Of a stretch of DNA of 35,147 nt, positions 1 through 10,360 are shown piece by piece. The notes below the pieces were generated by a model. It searched no databases, was not told the DNA's origin, and worked only from the letters and a program-made list of their open reading frames with translations. This DNA is from an uncultured beta proteobacterium (GTDB lineage: Bacteria; Pseudomonadota; Gammaproteobacteria; Burkholderiales; SG8-39), in the NCBI GenBank assembly GCA_903928055.1, contig CAIYPG010000045.1, forward strand, positions 1-35,147, given 5' to 3'. Made by a program: the position numbers and the translations under genes. The number at the start of each line of letters is the position of its first letter. Within the stretch, counting starts at the first letter, position 1.

Positions 1-150
1 GAACTGAACCTTCTGGCCTTCCTTGATCGTCTTGAATCCGCTCATCTGGATCGCGGAAAAATGCGCAAACAAATCTTCGCCGCCGTCATCCGGGGTGATG
101 AAACCATACCCCTTTGCATCATTGAACCACTTCACAGTACCTGTTGGCAT
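1..150 (-). CDS. Cold-shock protein (CspA/CspD family), 3' end cut by window edge
   Basis: The first 50 residues of a small OB-fold nucleic-acid-binding protein are present; the C-terminal part lies beyond base 1. The start [17 protein letters not shown] carries RNP1 (KGYGFI) and is followed by RNP2-like DLFAHF, the two RNA/ssDNA-contacting strands of the family. Such proteins act in the cytoplasm as RNA chaperones. The gene is divergent from clpS-clpA, the same neighbourhood as cspD-clpS-clpA in gammaproteobacteria, so a CspD-like role is possible but cannot be decided from the fragment. The leader is about 110 nt if the promoter at 267-295 is used, in line with the long leaders of this family. 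Confidence 0.96.
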   Translation of the reverse strand, partial: MPTGTVKWFNDAKGYGFITPDDGGEDLFAHFSAIQMSGFKTIKEGQKVQF

Positions 151-574
151 AGAGAACCCATCCTTCAATCAGAAAAACCGGAAAAGCCCGGAACGGTGCA
201 TGCACTTCAGCGCAGCAACAGGACATTCCGACCCGCATACTGGTTGGAGGACAGACACGCTTTTGGCTTATACCTGCATTGAATAAAATCGTCAATCGGG
301 TGGTTTTCCCTTTGTCAAGGAATTAAAACCGCCCCTGTTTTCCGCACCGTCTGCGGCATTTTCAGCGGCGCCAGACCGCGGTGATGATTGTGTTTGGCGG
401 GGACACACAGTACATTTATGAACAGGGGCTTTCGCGGAAAAACCTTTCGAAAACCCGGGAATTGCGTGCCGTGGGGAATTGTCTGCGGAACGCGCTGTCT
501 AACCTGCATGGATGGCGTAAATGGCTGGGTCGGATCGATGCACATGACGTTCGGAACAGCGGCATTTGGAGCGT
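151..574. other. Divergent intergenic region between csp and clpS
   Basis: This 424-bp stretch holds the csp leader and promoter on the minus strand and must also contain the clpS promoter. I see no convincing gene. Short open frames here lack ribosome sites and protein-like composition. No clear -35/-10 pair for clpS stands out. Confidence 0.6.
267..295 (-). promoter_or_regulatory. Probable sigma70 promoter of the cold-shock gene
   Basis: On the minus strand a -35 TTGACG (complement of 290-295) is followed after exactly 17 nt by a -10 TATAAG (complement of 267-272). Transcription would begin near 260 and give a leader of about 110 nt before the ATG at 150. This is inferred from consensus match only. 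Confidence 0.6.
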
Positions 575-879
575 ATGGCAAACCATTCGAAAGAAGGCAC
601 CCTACTTGAGGCCAAAAAGTCGAGGCTCAAGCCGCCACCCTTGTACAAGGTCATGCTCCTCAACGACGACTACACGCCCATGGAGTTTGTGGTCCTCGTC
701 CTCCAGAAATTCTTCAGCATGACCCGCGAACAGGCTACTCAGGTAATGCTCAAAGTTCACCGCGAAGGCATGGGTGTGTGCGGAGTATTTCCGCGCGACA
801 TCGCCACGACCAAGGTGGAACAGGTAACATCGTACGCACAGCAACATCAGCATCCCCTTCAATGCCTCATGGAGGAAAC

Positions 880-883
<4 letters not shown>
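575..883 (+). CDS. clpS: ATP-dependent Clp protease adaptor ClpS
   Basis: This 102-residue adaptor delivers N-degron substrates to ClpA and blocks degradation of SsrA-tagged proteins. The family core is intact: [18 protein letters not shown] forms the start of the fold and the N-degron pocket, followed by [20 protein letters not shown] and a final ETK-like stretch (TTKVEQV). The N-terminal extension of about 25 residues, needed for ClpA engagement, is present. I chose ATG 575. A TTG at 566 in frame is possible, but GGAG lies between the two and the product from 575 has the usual length. The stop overlaps the clpA start, so the two are translationally coupled. Confidence 0.97.
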
Positions 884-3159
<2,276 letters not shown>

Positions 3160-3179
3160 GCATTTGCCATAAGCAGGGC

Positions 3180-3213
3180 ATGAAACGGGGGCTCGATGCC
3201 CCCGTTTCATTTA
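3180..3213 (+). terminator. Rho-independent terminator of clpS-clpA
   Basis: A perfect 13-bp stem (3180-3192 with 3198-3210) encloses a 5-nt TCGAT loop. The stem contains a GGGGGC/GCCCCC core and an ATGAAAC/GTTTCAT base, and TTTAAG follows. It lies 20 nt after the clpA stop. Confidence 0.88.
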
Positions 3214-3308
3214 AGCGTCCAGATCCGGCCCAACGGCCGATGCGCTTGACAGCACCTGCCGCGGAACCGAAACTCACCGCACAAACTGAGGAATACCTGA
3301 ACACGTCC

Positions 3309-3367
3309 TTCGACAAGCTCAGGACGAACGGCGGCAGATTGATTCCGTTCGTGGTGAGCCTGTCGAA
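3309..3367. repeat. Dispersed intergenic repeat, inverted pair (family A)
   Basis: Two 23-bp arms, 3309-3331 (TTCGACAAGCTCAGGACGAA...) and 3345-3367 in inverse orientation, match at 20 of 23 positions. The same arm recurs at 23166-23188, 33706-33728 and 33741-33763. This is a REP-like palindromic element found only between genes here. It lies between the clpA terminator and the cytochrome gene. Confidence 0.85.
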
Positions 3368-3443
3368 CCATGAGCGGAATCAACTTGTTCAGGGTTCCCC
3401 CAGACAAAACGTCGTGGCAGTGCGCGGCAAGGACTGGAACGCC

Positions 3444-3794
3444 GTGTCCCGGAGGAGAACCATCATTCGTTACCATCAAGCAACTGCAGCGGCACTCGCC
3501 GGAGCATCGTTGTTGTTCGCCGCTTCCGCCTCCGCACAAACACCTGCAGGCAGAAACCTCGCCGCCGCCTGCGCCACCTGCCATGGCACGAACGGCGTCA
3601 GCCGCGACGGCACGCCTGCGCTGGCCGGCATGCCGCGCGAACAGATGTCTGTGACCCTCAAGGCCTTCCGCGACGGCCAGCGGCCAGCCACGATCATGAA
3701 CCAGCTTGCCAAGGGCTACAGCGACGCCGAGATCGAGGCCATCGCGACTTACTTTGCCAGCCAGAAGTCGGGCGGATCGGAGCACGCCAAATGA
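3444..3794 (+). CDS. Class I cytochrome c, probable heme subunit of a flavocytochrome c sulfide dehydrogenase
   Basis: A periplasmic monoheme cytochrome of about 116 residues. It has a signal peptide (basic SRRR segment, Ala-rich core, cleavage near ASA-QT), one heme site CATCH, and a likely axial Met in the later TIMNQLAKGY segment before the closing helix (AEIEAIATYFA). Its stop overlaps the start of the FAD subunit by ATGA, so the two form a unit in which electrons from sulfide would pass FAD to heme. The start is uncertain. No ATG is available; GTG 3444 gives a good signal peptide, but GGAGG at 3451-3455 sits better for an ATC or ATT start at 3462/3465. Role is inferred from partner and family. 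Confidence 0.86.
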   Translation: MSRRRTIIRYHQATAAALAGASLLFAASASAQTPAGRNLAAACATCHGTNGVSRDGTPALAGMPREQMSVTLKAFRDGQRPATIMNQLAKGYSDAEIEAIATYFASQKSGGSEHAK

Positions 3795-5071
3795 ACCGAA
3801 TGAACCGACGTGGCATCCTCAAGGCAGCCGGCGCCTTCACCGCGCTGCAACTCGCCGGTTGCAGCAGTGCGCCGACCCTGCCTGTCAGCCGCGGGCGCGT
3901 TGTCGTCATCGGCGGCGGCTTCGGCGGCGCCACCGCGGCGAAATACCTGCGCATGTGGTCCGGCGACACGCTTGAGGTCTTCCTCGTCGACCGCGACCAG
4001 CAGTTCGTGTCCTGCCCGCTGTCGAACCTGGTGCTGGGCGGCTCGCGCCGCATGGAAGACCTTACACGCGGCTACGAAGGCCTGCGGGAACGCGGCGTGC
4101 GGGTCATGGGCGATGAAGTCACGGCCATCGACACGCAGAAGCGCATCATCAAGTTCGCGAACCGCTTTGCCGACATCAACTACGACCGGCTGGTGATCGC
4201 CCCCGGCGTGGATTTCATGTTCGACCAGATCGAAGGCCTGGACGCCGCCGCACAGAAGACCGTGTTGCATGCCTGGAAGGCCGGACCGGATACGGTGGCC
4301 CTGCGGAAGCAGCTCGAAGCGATGCCGGATGGCGGCACCTATGTGCTATCGATTCCCCGGGCGCCTTATCGCTGCCCGCCCGGCCCCTACGAGCGCGCCT
4401 GCCAGGTCGCATCCTATTTCAAGCAGGCCAAGCCGCGCGCCAAGGTGCTGATCCTGGATGCCAACGAGGACGTCGTATCCAAGCCCGCGCTGTTCAAGGC
4501 TGCGTGGCGTGAACTTTATCCGGGCATGGTTGAATATCGCCCAAACAGCGAAGTCAAAGCCGTCGATGCGAAGAACATGACGGTGAAAACCGACTTCGAC
4601 ACCATCAAGGGCAATGTGCTCAACGTGCTGCCGCCGATGCGCGCCGCCGACATCGCCCGCAAGACCGGCGTCGTCAACGCCAATGACCGCTGGTGTGGCG
4701 TGGACTGGATGACCATGGAATCCCTTGCGAAGCCCGGCATCCATGTGCTCGGCGACGCAACCCTGTCCGCTGCAGCCATGCCCAAGTCCGGCCACATGGC
4801 GAACCAGCACGGCAAGCTCGCCGCCGCCGCCATCATCGAGATCATGAACGGCCGCCAGCCGGCTGTACCGGCGAACCTGATCAACACCTGCTACAGCTTC
4901 GTGTCCGAGCGGGAGGCCATCCATGTGGCCTCGGTGCATCGCTACGACGCCGCGCAGAAGACCATGCTGACCGTGCCCGGATCGGGCGGTGTGTCGACCG
5001 CGCGCAACGACATCGAAGGGCTTTATGCGCTGGCCTGGGCGCAGAACATCTGGGGAGATATGCTGGGTTGA
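3791..5071 (+). CDS. FAD-dependent sulfide dehydrogenase subunit (FCSD flavoprotein, FccB/SoxF type)
   Basis: A 426-residue FAD/NAD-fold protein of the flavocytochrome c sulfide dehydrogenase family, which oxidises sulfide in the periplasm. A Rossmann motif VVIGGGFGG lies at about 38-46, followed by a family-typical FVSCPLSNLVLGG segment with Cys75. Cys195 and Cys204 lie in YRCPPGPYERAC, the region of the redox-active disulfide, and the C-terminal FCSD domain contains NTCYSFV and ends in a helix. The N-terminus has a twin arginine (NRRGILKAAG) and a lipobox-like LAGC at residue 24, so export by Tat and possible lipidation are suggested. It is coupled to the cytochrome gene by a 4-nt overlap. 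Sulfide is the family substrate; it is not shown here. Confidence 0.92.
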   Translation: MNRMNRRGILKAAGAFTALQLAGCSSAPTLPVSRGRVVVIGGGFGGATAAKYLRMWSGDTLEVFLVDRDQQFVSCPLSNLVLGGSRRMEDLTRGYEGLRERGVRVMGDEVTAIDTQKRIIKFANRFADINYDRLVIAPGVDFMFDQIEGLDAAAQKTVLHAWKAGPDTVALRKQLEAMPDGGTYVLSIPRAPYRCPPGPYERACQVASYFKQAKPRAKVLILDANEDVVSKPALFKAAWRELYPGMVEYRPNSEVKAVDAKNMTVKTDFDTIKGNVLNVLPPMRAADIARKTGVVNANDRWCGVDWMTMESLAKPGIHVLGDATLSAAAMPKSGHMANQHGKLAAAAIIEIMNGRQPAVPANLINTCYSFVSEREAIHVASVHRYDAAQKTMLTVPGSGGVSTARNDIEGLYALAWAQNIWGDMLG

Positions 5072-5093
5072 CACCGACCAGTTTATTTAGAAG

Positions 5094-5993
5094 CTACCCC
5101 GGAATCTCGAACCCGATAACCCTCACCGCATCTTCGGAAAACGGCCTCCCCAGACTGATCGCCCCCGAACCCCGCAGCAGCGTTTCCTCGCGCACGATGT
5201 GCACCACCTGCCCGTCGCTGAACCGGATGTAAGTGCCGTTGATGCTCTGGTCGGCGATCAGGAATTTGCCGAAGCGGAGATCCACGCGCGCGTGCTGCCG
5301 CGAGGCAAAGTCGTCGCGCACCCGGATGCTGCACGTATCGCCGCGGCCCAGCATGGCCGTTCTCTGGTTTTCATCAACCTGATAGCCCTGGCCTTCGTGG
5401 CTCAGAACCAGTTGCTCGCGGCCTTTGGGCTGCTTGCCGAAGGTGGGCGAAATGACCCGCGTCGCCTCCCCGTCGTCGTCCTGCCAGCCGACCTGGAAGA
5501 TATCCAGTTGCTCCTGCTTACCCTTGATGGCGACGCTGCGGATGCGGTGCGCCTTCGCGCGCATGTCCTCCGGCAGCGCATCAATGACTTCCTGGGTGGC
5601 AATAATCTGGCGCGCGCGCGATACCTCGGTGATGCGGGCCGCGACGTTTACTGCATCGCCATGCACGTCGCTGCCCTCTGGAATCACTTCGCCGTAGTGA
5701 AAGCCAATGCGGATGTACATGGGGCCATCATCCCTGGGACGCTTGCTTTCGACGGCGACCTGCATGGCACAGGCGGCCCGGCAGGCATTCACCGCTTCGG
5801 GAAAGGTGCACATCAGTTCGTCGCCGATGGTCTTCACCACGGTGCCCTGCTCCGCAGTCACCTCCGCTACCATCACCGCCAGACAGTGGGAAACCATTTC
5901 ACGGGCCCGGGCGTTGCCTTTTTCCTCGTACAGCGACGTGCTGCCGCTGATGTCGGCAAACAGGATGGCGAGTTTTTCGGTTTTGCCGATCAT
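5094..5993 (-). CDS. Class III adenylate cyclase with C-terminal FHA domain
   Basis: The 299-residue protein makes a cyclic nucleotide, probably cAMP. The catalytic domain (about 1-170) has both metal Asp residues (FADISGST and IGDE), the Lys before IGDE that favours adenine, and the transition-state Asn/Arg pair in DAVNVAARI. The C-terminal part (about 195-285) is an FHA phosphothreonine-binding domain, with LGRG, SRQHARV and NGTYI motifs. No membrane segment is seen. The start is ATG 5993, 13 nt after the dut stop, so it is probably transcribed with dut. The FHA domain suggests control by, or docking to, a phosphorylated partner that is not encoded nearby. Confidence 0.93.
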   Translation of the reverse strand: MIGKTEKLAILFADISGSTSLYEEKGNARAREMVSHCLAVMVAEVTAEQGTVVKTIGDELMCTFPEAVNACRAACAMQVAVESKRPRDDGPMYIRIGFHYGEVIPEGSDVHGDAVNVAARITEVSRARQIIATQEVIDALPEDMRAKAHRIRSVAIKGKQEQLDIFQVGWQDDDGEATRVISPTFGKQPKGREQLVLSHEGQGYQVDENQRTAMLGRGDTCSIRVRDDFASRQHARVDLRFGKFLIADQSINGTYIRFSDGQVVHIVREETLLRGSGAISLGRPFSEDAVRVIGFEIPG

Positions 5994-6006
5994 GAGAAGC
6001 AGCCGC

Positions 6007-6456
6007 TCAGCCCTTGCCCGTGCTGCCAAATCCGCCCACCCCGCGCACGCTGGCGGCAAACTCTTCGACCACGTTCAATTTCACCTGAACGACAGGCACC
6101 ACCACCAGTTGCGCGATGCGGTCCATGGGCTGGATGGTGAAAGCGTCCTTGCCGCGATTCCACATCGACACGCCGATCTCGCCCTGGTAGTCCGAATCGA
6201 TCAGTCCCACCAGGTTGCCGAGCACGATGCCGTGTTTGTGGCCGAGGCCGGAGCGCGGCAACACGATGGCGGCCAGTGCCGGATCGCCCAGATGAATCGC
6301 CAGGCCGCTGGGAATCAGGTGCGTCGTGCCGGGTTCCAGTGTCAGCGGCGCAGCAAGGCAGGCGCGCAGGTCAAGGCCGGCGGCGCCACCGGTGGCATAG
6401 GCGGGCAGTTGATCACGCAGGCGCTGATCAAGGATTTTGATGTCGAGTTGTTGCAT
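6007..6456 (-). CDS. dut: Deoxyuridine 5'-triphosphate nucleotidohydrolase (dUTPase)
   Basis: Hydrolyses dUTP to dUMP and pyrophosphate, keeping uracil out of DNA and supplying dTMP synthesis. At 149 residues it is the usual trimeric length. All five motifs are present: [29 protein letters not shown] (catalytic Asp), RIAQLVV, and the C-terminal [12 protein letters not shown] that closes over the substrate. It lies downstream of coaBC, the classic coaBC-dut order, after an AT-rich 120-bp gap that probably contains its own promoter. Confidence 0.98.
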   Translation of the reverse strand: MQQLDIKILDQRLRDQLPAYATGGAAGLDLRACLAAPLTLEPGTTHLIPSGLAIHLGDPALAAIVLPRSGLGHKHGIVLGNLVGLIDSDYQGEIGVSMWNRGKDAFTIQPMDRIAQLVVVPVVQVKLNVVEEFAASVRGVGGFGSTGKG

Positions 6457-6576
6457 GAATGGTCCGGGAAAAGGCGCTTTGACGCATCGTTATTATGATC
6501 AATATCAGAAATAACAACATTGAACCATGCGGTTATATAAAATCTTTGTTATCAGAATACCCAGAAAGCAATGACG
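6457..6576. other. AT-rich gap between coaBC and dut
   Basis: This gap is much richer in A and T than its surroundings. It holds an inverted repeat GTTATT/AATAAC (6489-6494 and 6510-6515) and, on the minus strand, a possible -10 CATAAT (complement of 6492-6497) for dut. It also contains the 11-mer ATTATGATCAA, which recurs at 17512-17522. No gene is seen. Confidence 0.45.
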
Positions 6577-7806
6577 CTACCTGCGGCGCTGCATCGCGGC
6601 GATGTGCGACACGAGCTGCCGAGCCAGCGTGAGCTTGGGCGCGCGTGGCAGGGCATGCTCGCCCTGATCGTCGAACAGCGTCAGCGCATTGTCCTCGCGC
6701 CCGAACGCATGCTGCGCAAGGTTCGCGGCGAGCAACGGGATCTTTTTCTTCTTGCGCTTGGCCTGCGCATGTTCGCGCAGCTTCTCGGTCTCCGCGGCAA
6801 AGCCGACGCAGAACGGCGCCTTCGAGAGTTTCGCCACTTCAGCGAGGATGTCCGGATTCGGCGCCAGTTCCAGCGTCAGTCCGCCGTCGCCGCGCTTGAT
6901 CTTCTGCGACTTCGCGCCGACCACGTGATAGTCGGCCACCGCAGCGACCGCGATGAAGATGTCGTTCTTTTTCGCCCGGGCCATCACCGCGGCATGCATC
7001 TCGCGCGCGCTCTGCACGTCGATGCGCGCCACGCCGGCGGGAACCGGCAGCGCCGTCGCGCCCGACACCAGCGTCACTTCGGCACCGGCTTCGGCCGCGG
7101 CCTGTGCCACCGCATAGCCCATCTTGCCCGAGCTCAGGTTCGTGATGCCGCGCACCGGATCAATCGGCTCGAAGGTCGGCCCGGCGGTCACCAGCACCTT
7201 CTTGCCCTTGAGCGATTTCGGCCCGGACTGCGCAGCCATGAATTCAGCCACTGCCTCGAAAATCTGTTCCGGCTCCAGCATGCGGCCCATGCCGATTTCG
7301 CCGCAGGCCTGGTCACCGGCGGCGGGCCCGAGAATGGTGACGCCGTCGGCCCTGAGCGTCTTCACATTGCGCTGCATGGCCGCGTTCGACCACATTTCCA
7401 CATTCATCGCCGGCGCCACCAGCAGCGGACAGCGGCGCGCAATGCACAGCGTGGAGAGCAGGTCGTCGGCGAGGCCATTGGCCAGCTTGCCCATGAAATC
7501 GGTGCTGGCCGGCGCAATCAGCATCAGGTCGCGGTCGCGCGACAGCTCGATGTGCGCCATGTTGTCGGCAATGCGCGCATCCCACAGGTCGGTGAACACG
7601 GTCTGTCCGGAAAGGGCCTGCATGGTCACCGGCCCGATGAAACGCGTCGCCGCTTCGGTCATGACCACGCGCACATCGGCGCCGGCCTTGATGAAGAGAC
7701 GCGTCAGTTCAGCCGCCTTGTAGGCCGCCACGCCGCCGGTCAGGCCGAGCAGGATGCGCTTGCCATGGAGTGCATTGAGAGGAGCCTTGCCGGATGCAGT
7801 GGCCAC
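6577..7806 (-). CDS. coaBC: Bifunctional phosphopantothenoylcysteine decarboxylase / phosphopantothenate-cysteine ligase
   Basis: Carries out steps two and three of coenzyme A synthesis from 4'-phosphopantothenate. The N-terminal half is the FMN-dependent decarboxylase CoaC, with GLTGGVAAYKA, the active-site segment PAMNVEMW and a Cys in the ACGEIGMGRM substrate flap. The C-terminal half is the CTP-dependent ligase CoaB, with VTAGPTFEPIDPVRGI and NLSSGKMG, AVADY and a KIKR segment. Length 409 is normal. The start is GTG 7806; no in-frame ATG lies near the first strand KRILLGLTGG. CoaX, the preceding enzyme, is encoded at 32.8-33.5 kb. Confidence 0.98.
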   Translation of the reverse strand: MATASGKAPLNALHGKRILLGLTGGVAAYKAAELTRLFIKAGADVRVVMTEAATRFIGPVTMQALSGQTVFTDLWDARIADNMAHIELSRDRDLMLIAPASTDFMGKLANGLADDLLSTLCIARRCPLLVAPAMNVEMWSNAAMQRNVKTLRADGVTILGPAAGDQACGEIGMGRMLEPEQIFEAVAEFMAAQSGPKSLKGKKVLVTAGPTFEPIDPVRGITNLSSGKMGYAVAQAAAEAGAEVTLVSGATALPVPAGVARIDVQSAREMHAAVMARAKKNDIFIAVAAVADYHVVGAKSQKIKRGDGGLTLELAPNPDILAEVAKLSKAPFCVGFAAETEKLREHAQAKRKKKKIPLLAANLAQHAFGREDNALTLFDDQGEHALPRAPKLTLARQLVSHIAAMQRRR

Positions 7807-7895
7807 GATGAGTGTCCGGTATCAGTAATGGAGCGGCGATTCTACGCAAATTCTGCTTGGAACTGGTTTTCAGTGTCGCTGCGGCAGAATCTGCT

Positions 7896-7980
7896 TTCCC
7901 TCATCCCAACCCTTCTCCCCGAGGGAGAAGGGCTTTTCTTCCCTCTGCCTCGGGGAGAGGGATCGAGGGTGAGGGGAGTT
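7896..7980. repeat. Dispersed intergenic repeat with nested hairpins (family B)
   Basis: A pyrimidine/purine-rich element lies between the tldD 3' end and the coaBC start. An inner perfect 10-bp hairpin (7910-7919 with 7923-7932, CCCTTCTCCC/GGGAGAAGGG) is followed by an outer copy of similar text (CGGGGAGAGGGATCGAGGGTGAGGGG). Elements of this type are widely dispersed in proteobacterial genomes. Only one copy is in this window. Confidence 0.65.
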
Positions 7981-7995
7981 TTGCAATGACCTGAA

Positions 7996-9441
7996 TCAGG
8001 CAGTCCCGCCTACGGTCAGGCCGTCGATGCGCAGCGTCGGCTGGCCCACGCCCACCGGCACGCTCTGGCCTTCCTTGCCGCAGGTGCCCACGCCCGTGTC
8101 CAGTGCCATGTCGTTGCCGATCATCTTCACCCGCGTCAGCACGTCCGGGCCGTTGCCGATCAGCGTCGCGCCCTTCACCGGATAGGTGACCTTGCCGTTT
8201 TCGATCATGTAGGCCTCGGAGGCCGAGAACACGAACTTGCCGCTGGTGATGTCCACCTGGCCACCACCGAAATTCACGGCATACAGGCCCTTCTTCACCG
8301 ACTTGATGATTTCTTCCGGACTCTTGTTGCCGTTCAGCATGTAGGTGTTCGTCATGCGCGGCATGACGGTGTGCGCAAAGGATTCGCGCCGCCCGTTGCC
8401 GGTGACCGGCACACCCATCAGGCGCGCATTCATGCTGTCCTGGATGTAGCCGCGCAGGATGCCGTCCTCGATCAGCGTGGTGCACTGGGTCGGGTTGCCC
8501 TCGTCGTCGATGTTGAGCGAACCGCGTCGGCCCTCGATCGTGCCGTCATCCACGACGGTGACGCCGCGCGAAGCCACGCGCTCGCCGATGCGCCCGGAGA
8601 ACGCCGAACTGCCCTTGCGGTTGAAGTCACCCTCGAGCCCGTGGCCGATCGCCTCGTGCAGCAGCACGCCGGGCCAGCCCGGTCCGAGCACCACGGTCAT
8701 GCTGCCCGCGGGTGCGGGCCGTGAATCCAGGTTCACCAGCGCCTGCGACACGGCGCGCTGTGCAAAATCCTCAAGCAGTTCATCGGTGAAGTAGGTGTAA
8801 TCGCTGCGCCCGCCGCCGCCTGCCGAGCCCTGCTCGCGCCGGCCATTCTGTTCCGCGATCACCTGCACCGACATGCGCACCAGCGGCCGCACGTCGGCCG
8901 CAATCAATCCGTCAGAACGTGCAATCAGCACCACTTCATATTCGGCCGCGAGCGAAGCCATGACCTGCGAGACGCGCTTGTCCTTGGCGCGGCACAGTTG
9001 TTCGAGCTTCTCCAGCAGCCGCACCTTCTCCACATCGGGCAGTGAAGTCAAAGGATCAAGGCCGCGATACAACTGTCGCCCGGCGCCACGGCGAATCACC
9101 GCGGGCTTGCCGCCGCCACCCTGGTGCGCAATGGCGCGCGTGGCCGCGGCCGCGTCGCGCAGCGCATCGAGGCTGATGTCATCGGAATAGGCGAATGCGG
9201 TTTTCTCGCCGCTGACCGCGCGCACGCCCACGCCCTGGTCGATGTTGAAGCTGCCGGATTTGACGATGCCCTCTTCCAGGCTCCAGCCTTCGGAGCGGGT
9301 GTACTGGAAATACAGGTCCGCATAGTCCAGCTTGTGGTCGAGCATGGAGCCGAACACGCCGGCCAGCTGCCCGGTCTCGAGCTGGTTCGGCTCGAGCAGG
9401 AAACTGTTGGCAGTGCGAAACAGGGCGTCGGGAGCATTCAT
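7996..9441 (-). CDS. tldD: Metalloprotease TldD
   Basis: Large subunit of the TldD/TldE heterodimeric zinc protease, which degrades unfolded peptides and matures some modified peptides and toxin substrates. Length 481 equals E. coli TldD. The zinc motif HEAIGH lies in the segment [14 protein letters not shown]. The N-terminal domain shows the typical [12 protein letters not shown]...GVGVRA pattern, and the end is [12 protein letters not shown] chose ATG 9441 (MNAPDALFR); a longer frame reaches 9654 but its extra part is not family-like and overlaps the nitrilase gene. It follows yhdP and the nitrilase gene. No tldE/pmbA is in the window. Confidence 0.96.
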   Translation of the reverse strand: MNAPDALFRTANSFLLEPNQLETGQLAGVFGSMLDHKLDYADLYFQYTRSEGWSLEEGIVKSGSFNIDQGVGVRAVSGEKTAFAYSDDISLDALRDAAAATRAIAHQGGGGKPAVIRRGAGRQLYRGLDPLTSLPDVEKVRLLEKLEQLCRAKDKRVSQVMASLAAEYEVVLIARSDGLIAADVRPLVRMSVQVIAEQNGRREQGSAGGGGRSDYTYFTDELLEDFAQRAVSQALVNLDSRPAPAGSMTVVLGPGWPGVLLHEAIGHGLEGDFNRKGSSAFSGRIGERVASRGVTVVDDGTIEGRRGSLNIDDEGNPTQCTTLIEDGILRGYIQDSMNARLMGVPVTGNGRRESFAHTVMPRMTNTYMLNGNKSPEEIIKSVKKGLYAVNFGGGQVDITSGKFVFSASEAYMIENGKVTYPVKGATLIGNGPDVLTRVKMIGNDMALDTGVGTCGKEGQSVPVGVGQPTLRIDGLTVGGTA

Positions 9442-9495
9442 GTGGGGATGTGCCTCAATACAGAGTCCAAGGGAACCATTGTATAGAAATGGGGG

Positions 9496-9522
9496 CGGGG
9501 GCCTGCTCAGGCAATAGCCCCG
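9496..9522 (-). terminator. Possible terminator after the nitrilase gene
   Basis: On the minus strand a CGGGG...CCCCG stem encloses an inner CCTG/CAGG stem, followed by C-rich then mixed T-containing sequence. It lies 17 nt beyond the nitrilase stop. There is no clean T tract, so termination may be weak and allow read-through into tldD. Confidence 0.35.
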
Positions 9523-9538
9523 TGGAAATATCGAATGT

Positions 9539-10360
9539 TTACAACACCCGGTGATCCAGCGCCGGCAGCATGCCGCGCACCTTGGCGGTGACCGCCGGAT
9601 CGATTTCAGCGATGACCACACCCTCGCCCGTGTCCCGTTCGGCCAGCACCACACCCCACGGATCGATGATCATGCTGTGGCCATGGGTTTCGCGGCCGTT
9701 GGCATGCAGGCCACCCTGGGCCGGCGCCACGACATGGGCCAGGTTTTCAATGGCGCGGGCACGCAGCAGCGGATTCCAGTGCGCCTTGCCGGTCGTCGCG
9801 GTGAACGAAGAAGGCACGAAAATCACATCGACCGGCCCGAAAGCGCGATACAGCTCGGGAAATCGCAGGTCGTAGCAGATCGACAGGCCGATGCGGCCGA
9901 ACGGTGAGTCGAAGGTCACCGGCTGCGAGGCGGCCTGGATGGTGCGACTCTCGAGATATTTTTCCCTGCCGTTGTCGAAACCGAACAAATGGATCTTGTC
10001 ATAACGTGCGACGCGTTTTCCTGCATCGTCATGCACCAGGCAGGTGTTCCACACCTTGCCCGGATCGGGGCATTCCAGCGGCACCGTGCCGCCGATCAGC
10101 CAGACCTTGTGGCGTGCAGCGGCTTCGGCGAGAAATTGCTGTATCGGCCCATCACCATCGCGCTCGCGCACCGCCACCTTGTCGCCGTCGCGCATGCCGA
10201 GGATGCAGAAATATTCGGGCAGTCCCACCAGCTTCGCGCCCGCCGCGACCGCTTCGGCAATCAGCGCATCGGCGCGTGCCAGGTTTTCCGCGACATCAGG
10301 CACCGACACCATCTGCACTGCGGCGACTTTCCACTTCTGCTTCTGCGTTAGCTGCGTCAT
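9539..10360 (-). CDS. Carbon-nitrogen hydrolase family protein (nitrilase superfamily, Nit-like)
   Basis: A 273-residue cytosolic amidase-fold enzyme with the catalytic Glu (GLPEYF), Lys (YDKIHLF) and Cys ([13 protein letters not shown]). The CYDLRFPE context and the YDKIHLF(G)FD segment resemble the Nit1/Nit2 branch, whose members include deaminated-glutathione amidase; that activity is a family inference. ATG 10360 overlaps the yhdP stop by ATGA, so translation is coupled. The order yhdP, nitrilase, tldD supports this as a standing operon. A longer frame upstream is only overlap with yhdP. Confidence 0.95.
   Translation of the reverse strand: MTQLTQKQKWKVAAVQMVSVPDVAENLARADALIAEAVAAGAKLVGLPEYFCILGMRDGDKVAVRERDGDGPIQQFLAEAAARHKVWLIGGTVPLECPDPGKVWNTCLVHDDAGKRVARYDKIHLFGFDNGREKYLESRTIQAASQPVTFDSPFGRIGLSICYDLRFPELYRAFGPVDVIFVPSSFTATTGKAHWNPLLRARAIENLAHVVAPAQGGLHANGRETHGHSMIIDPWGVVLAERDTGEGVVIAEIDPAVTAKVRGMLPALDHRVL

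Noticed and set aside
5199..6140. 313-codon open frame opposite the cyclase gene
   Set aside because: It is a shadow of the catalytic and FHA domains and spans two real genes.
6571..7989. 472-codon open frame opposite coaBC
   Set aside because: The minus-strand CoaBC is complete with active-site motifs; the plus frame is Arg/His-rich shadow and runs into the dispersed repeat.
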